A stretch of DNA of 44,437 nt, from contig JAAWTG010000020.1 of the NCBI GenBank assembly GCA_022801925.1, positions 1 through 44,437 of the forward strand, in the 5' to 3' direction. This DNA comes from Clostridia bacterium. GTDB taxonomy: Bacteria > Bacillota > Clostridia > RUG12999. The position numbers and the translations under genes are program-made. The notes below the pieces were generated by a model, which saw only the letters and a program-made list of their open reading frames with translations, had not been told where the DNA came from and made no database searches. This document shows positions 44,171 through 44,437 of the stretch, one piece after another (the first letter of the stretch is position 1; each line of letters starts with the position of its first letter).

Positions 44171-44437
44171 CTGGTGAAAATCCTGCAAATCATTGCGTCC
44201 TCCTCATTTGCGGGCACTAGCCCTGCTCTTTCGTCTTCCTTATCCTTCACATGATTTTCGCCAGAAAAACCCCATAGGATCTGACCGAAAACAGAGGGGT
44301 AAAAATGAGGGGATGGCAAGGCTGAGGACGCAGGCTTGCTTTCGCAAGCCAAGGACGAAAACGCAGTCAGCAGCCATTTTTATTTTGGTCAGACGTGTTT
44401 AGGCAAACAAAAGTCGAATATGCGTGCGCCATGCAGG

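Larger units (their letters stand above)
43678..44437. other. 760-base terminal region: promoter, two terminators, GC hairpin, no gene
   Basis: After the asp23 promoter the region is AT-rich up to about 44000. Two strong terminators lie at 44023-44063 and 44131-44170. From about 44200 it becomes GC-richer with a hairpin GGCTTGC/GCAAGCC at 44333-44350. Short frames here lack ribosome sites. A terminal region between operons is the simplest reading. Confidence 0.55.

Noticed and set aside
44003-44352. Minus-strand short frames at the right edge
   Set aside because: They run across perfect terminators and lack ribosome sites.
1-44437. CRISPR array or IS transposase
   Set aside because: No regularly spaced repeats and no transposase motif were seen; the mobile-element enzymes present are serine recombinases.

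Overview
The window looks like a chromosomal segment of a Bacillota (Firmicutes), most likely class Clostridia. The grounds are AGGAGG ribosome sites, frequent TTG/GTG starts, a T-box leader on cysE-cysS, the SufC-SufB two-gene Fe-S scaffold, and the gene runs asp23-nusB-xseA-xseB-ispA and cinA-recA-recX-rimO-pgsA. No species can be named. It falls into two halves: an accessory, integrative-element-like half (1 to about 22.7 kb, mostly + strand) and a conserved core half (about 22.7 to 44.4 kb, mostly - strand). They meet at two tRNA-Ser genes next to a large serine integrase.

Accessory half, left to right. (a) 1-4819: the tail of a WYL-domain regulator, then three AT-rich genes: an unknown 292-aa protein, a Ycf46-like AAA+ ATPase, and a protein with a possible PD-(D/E)xK-like core and a C-terminal glycine zipper. 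This is a candidate defence or conflict cassette. It abuts the broken remnant of another gene (about 4826-5090), which suggests an insertion junction. (b) 5649-10717: a ubiquitin-like conjugation operon coding a 129-aa unknown, a beta-grasp ubiquitin-like protein, a 478-aa protein with an E2-like NPHI...C signature, a JAMM/JAB isopeptidase with a perfect E/HxH/S/D set, and a ThiF/E1-like enzyme. It is followed at once by a reverse transcriptase with an intact YADD active site. Between E1 and RT lie 282 nt bounded by a perfect 14-bp inverted repeat and packed with hairpins. This is the layout of a retron msr-msd (a1/a2) locus, and one arm overlaps the E1 stop codon. A retron-like RT and ncRNA wired into a ubiquitin-like operon is the main discovery candidate here. 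(c) 10718-11435: a non-coding region with two DnaA-box-like sequences, tandem 21-bp repeats (possible origin), and a hairpin whose sequence resembles one inside the RT-linked ncRNA. (d) 11436-22630: small serine recombinase, YkgJ-type Cys-cluster protein, a possible replication protein, two divergent AAA/DUF4143 ATPases with related palindromes, an orphan 520-aa protein, a Lys-rich coil plus P-loop ATPase pair, a 39-aa peptide and the large serine integrase.

Core half: tRNA-Ser(GCU) and tRNA-Ser(UGA) under a consensus promoter; cysK; a DacF-type carboxypeptidase; an alpha/beta hydrolase; a cytidylate-kinase-like protein; sufC-sufB; a CDF cation transporter; a T-box-controlled cysE-cysS operon; purine nucleoside phosphorylase; and a long co-directional run pgsA, rimO, recX, recA, cinA, DUF212/PAP2-like, ispA, xseB, xseA, nusB and asp23. 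Cysteine and Fe-S metabolism (cysK, cysE, cysS, suf) is concentrated between 23.6 and 33.9 kb.

All calls rest on reading motifs and arithmetic on the sequence; no database search was possible. Starts were chosen from ribosome-binding sites and overlaps, so several differ from the longest open frame.
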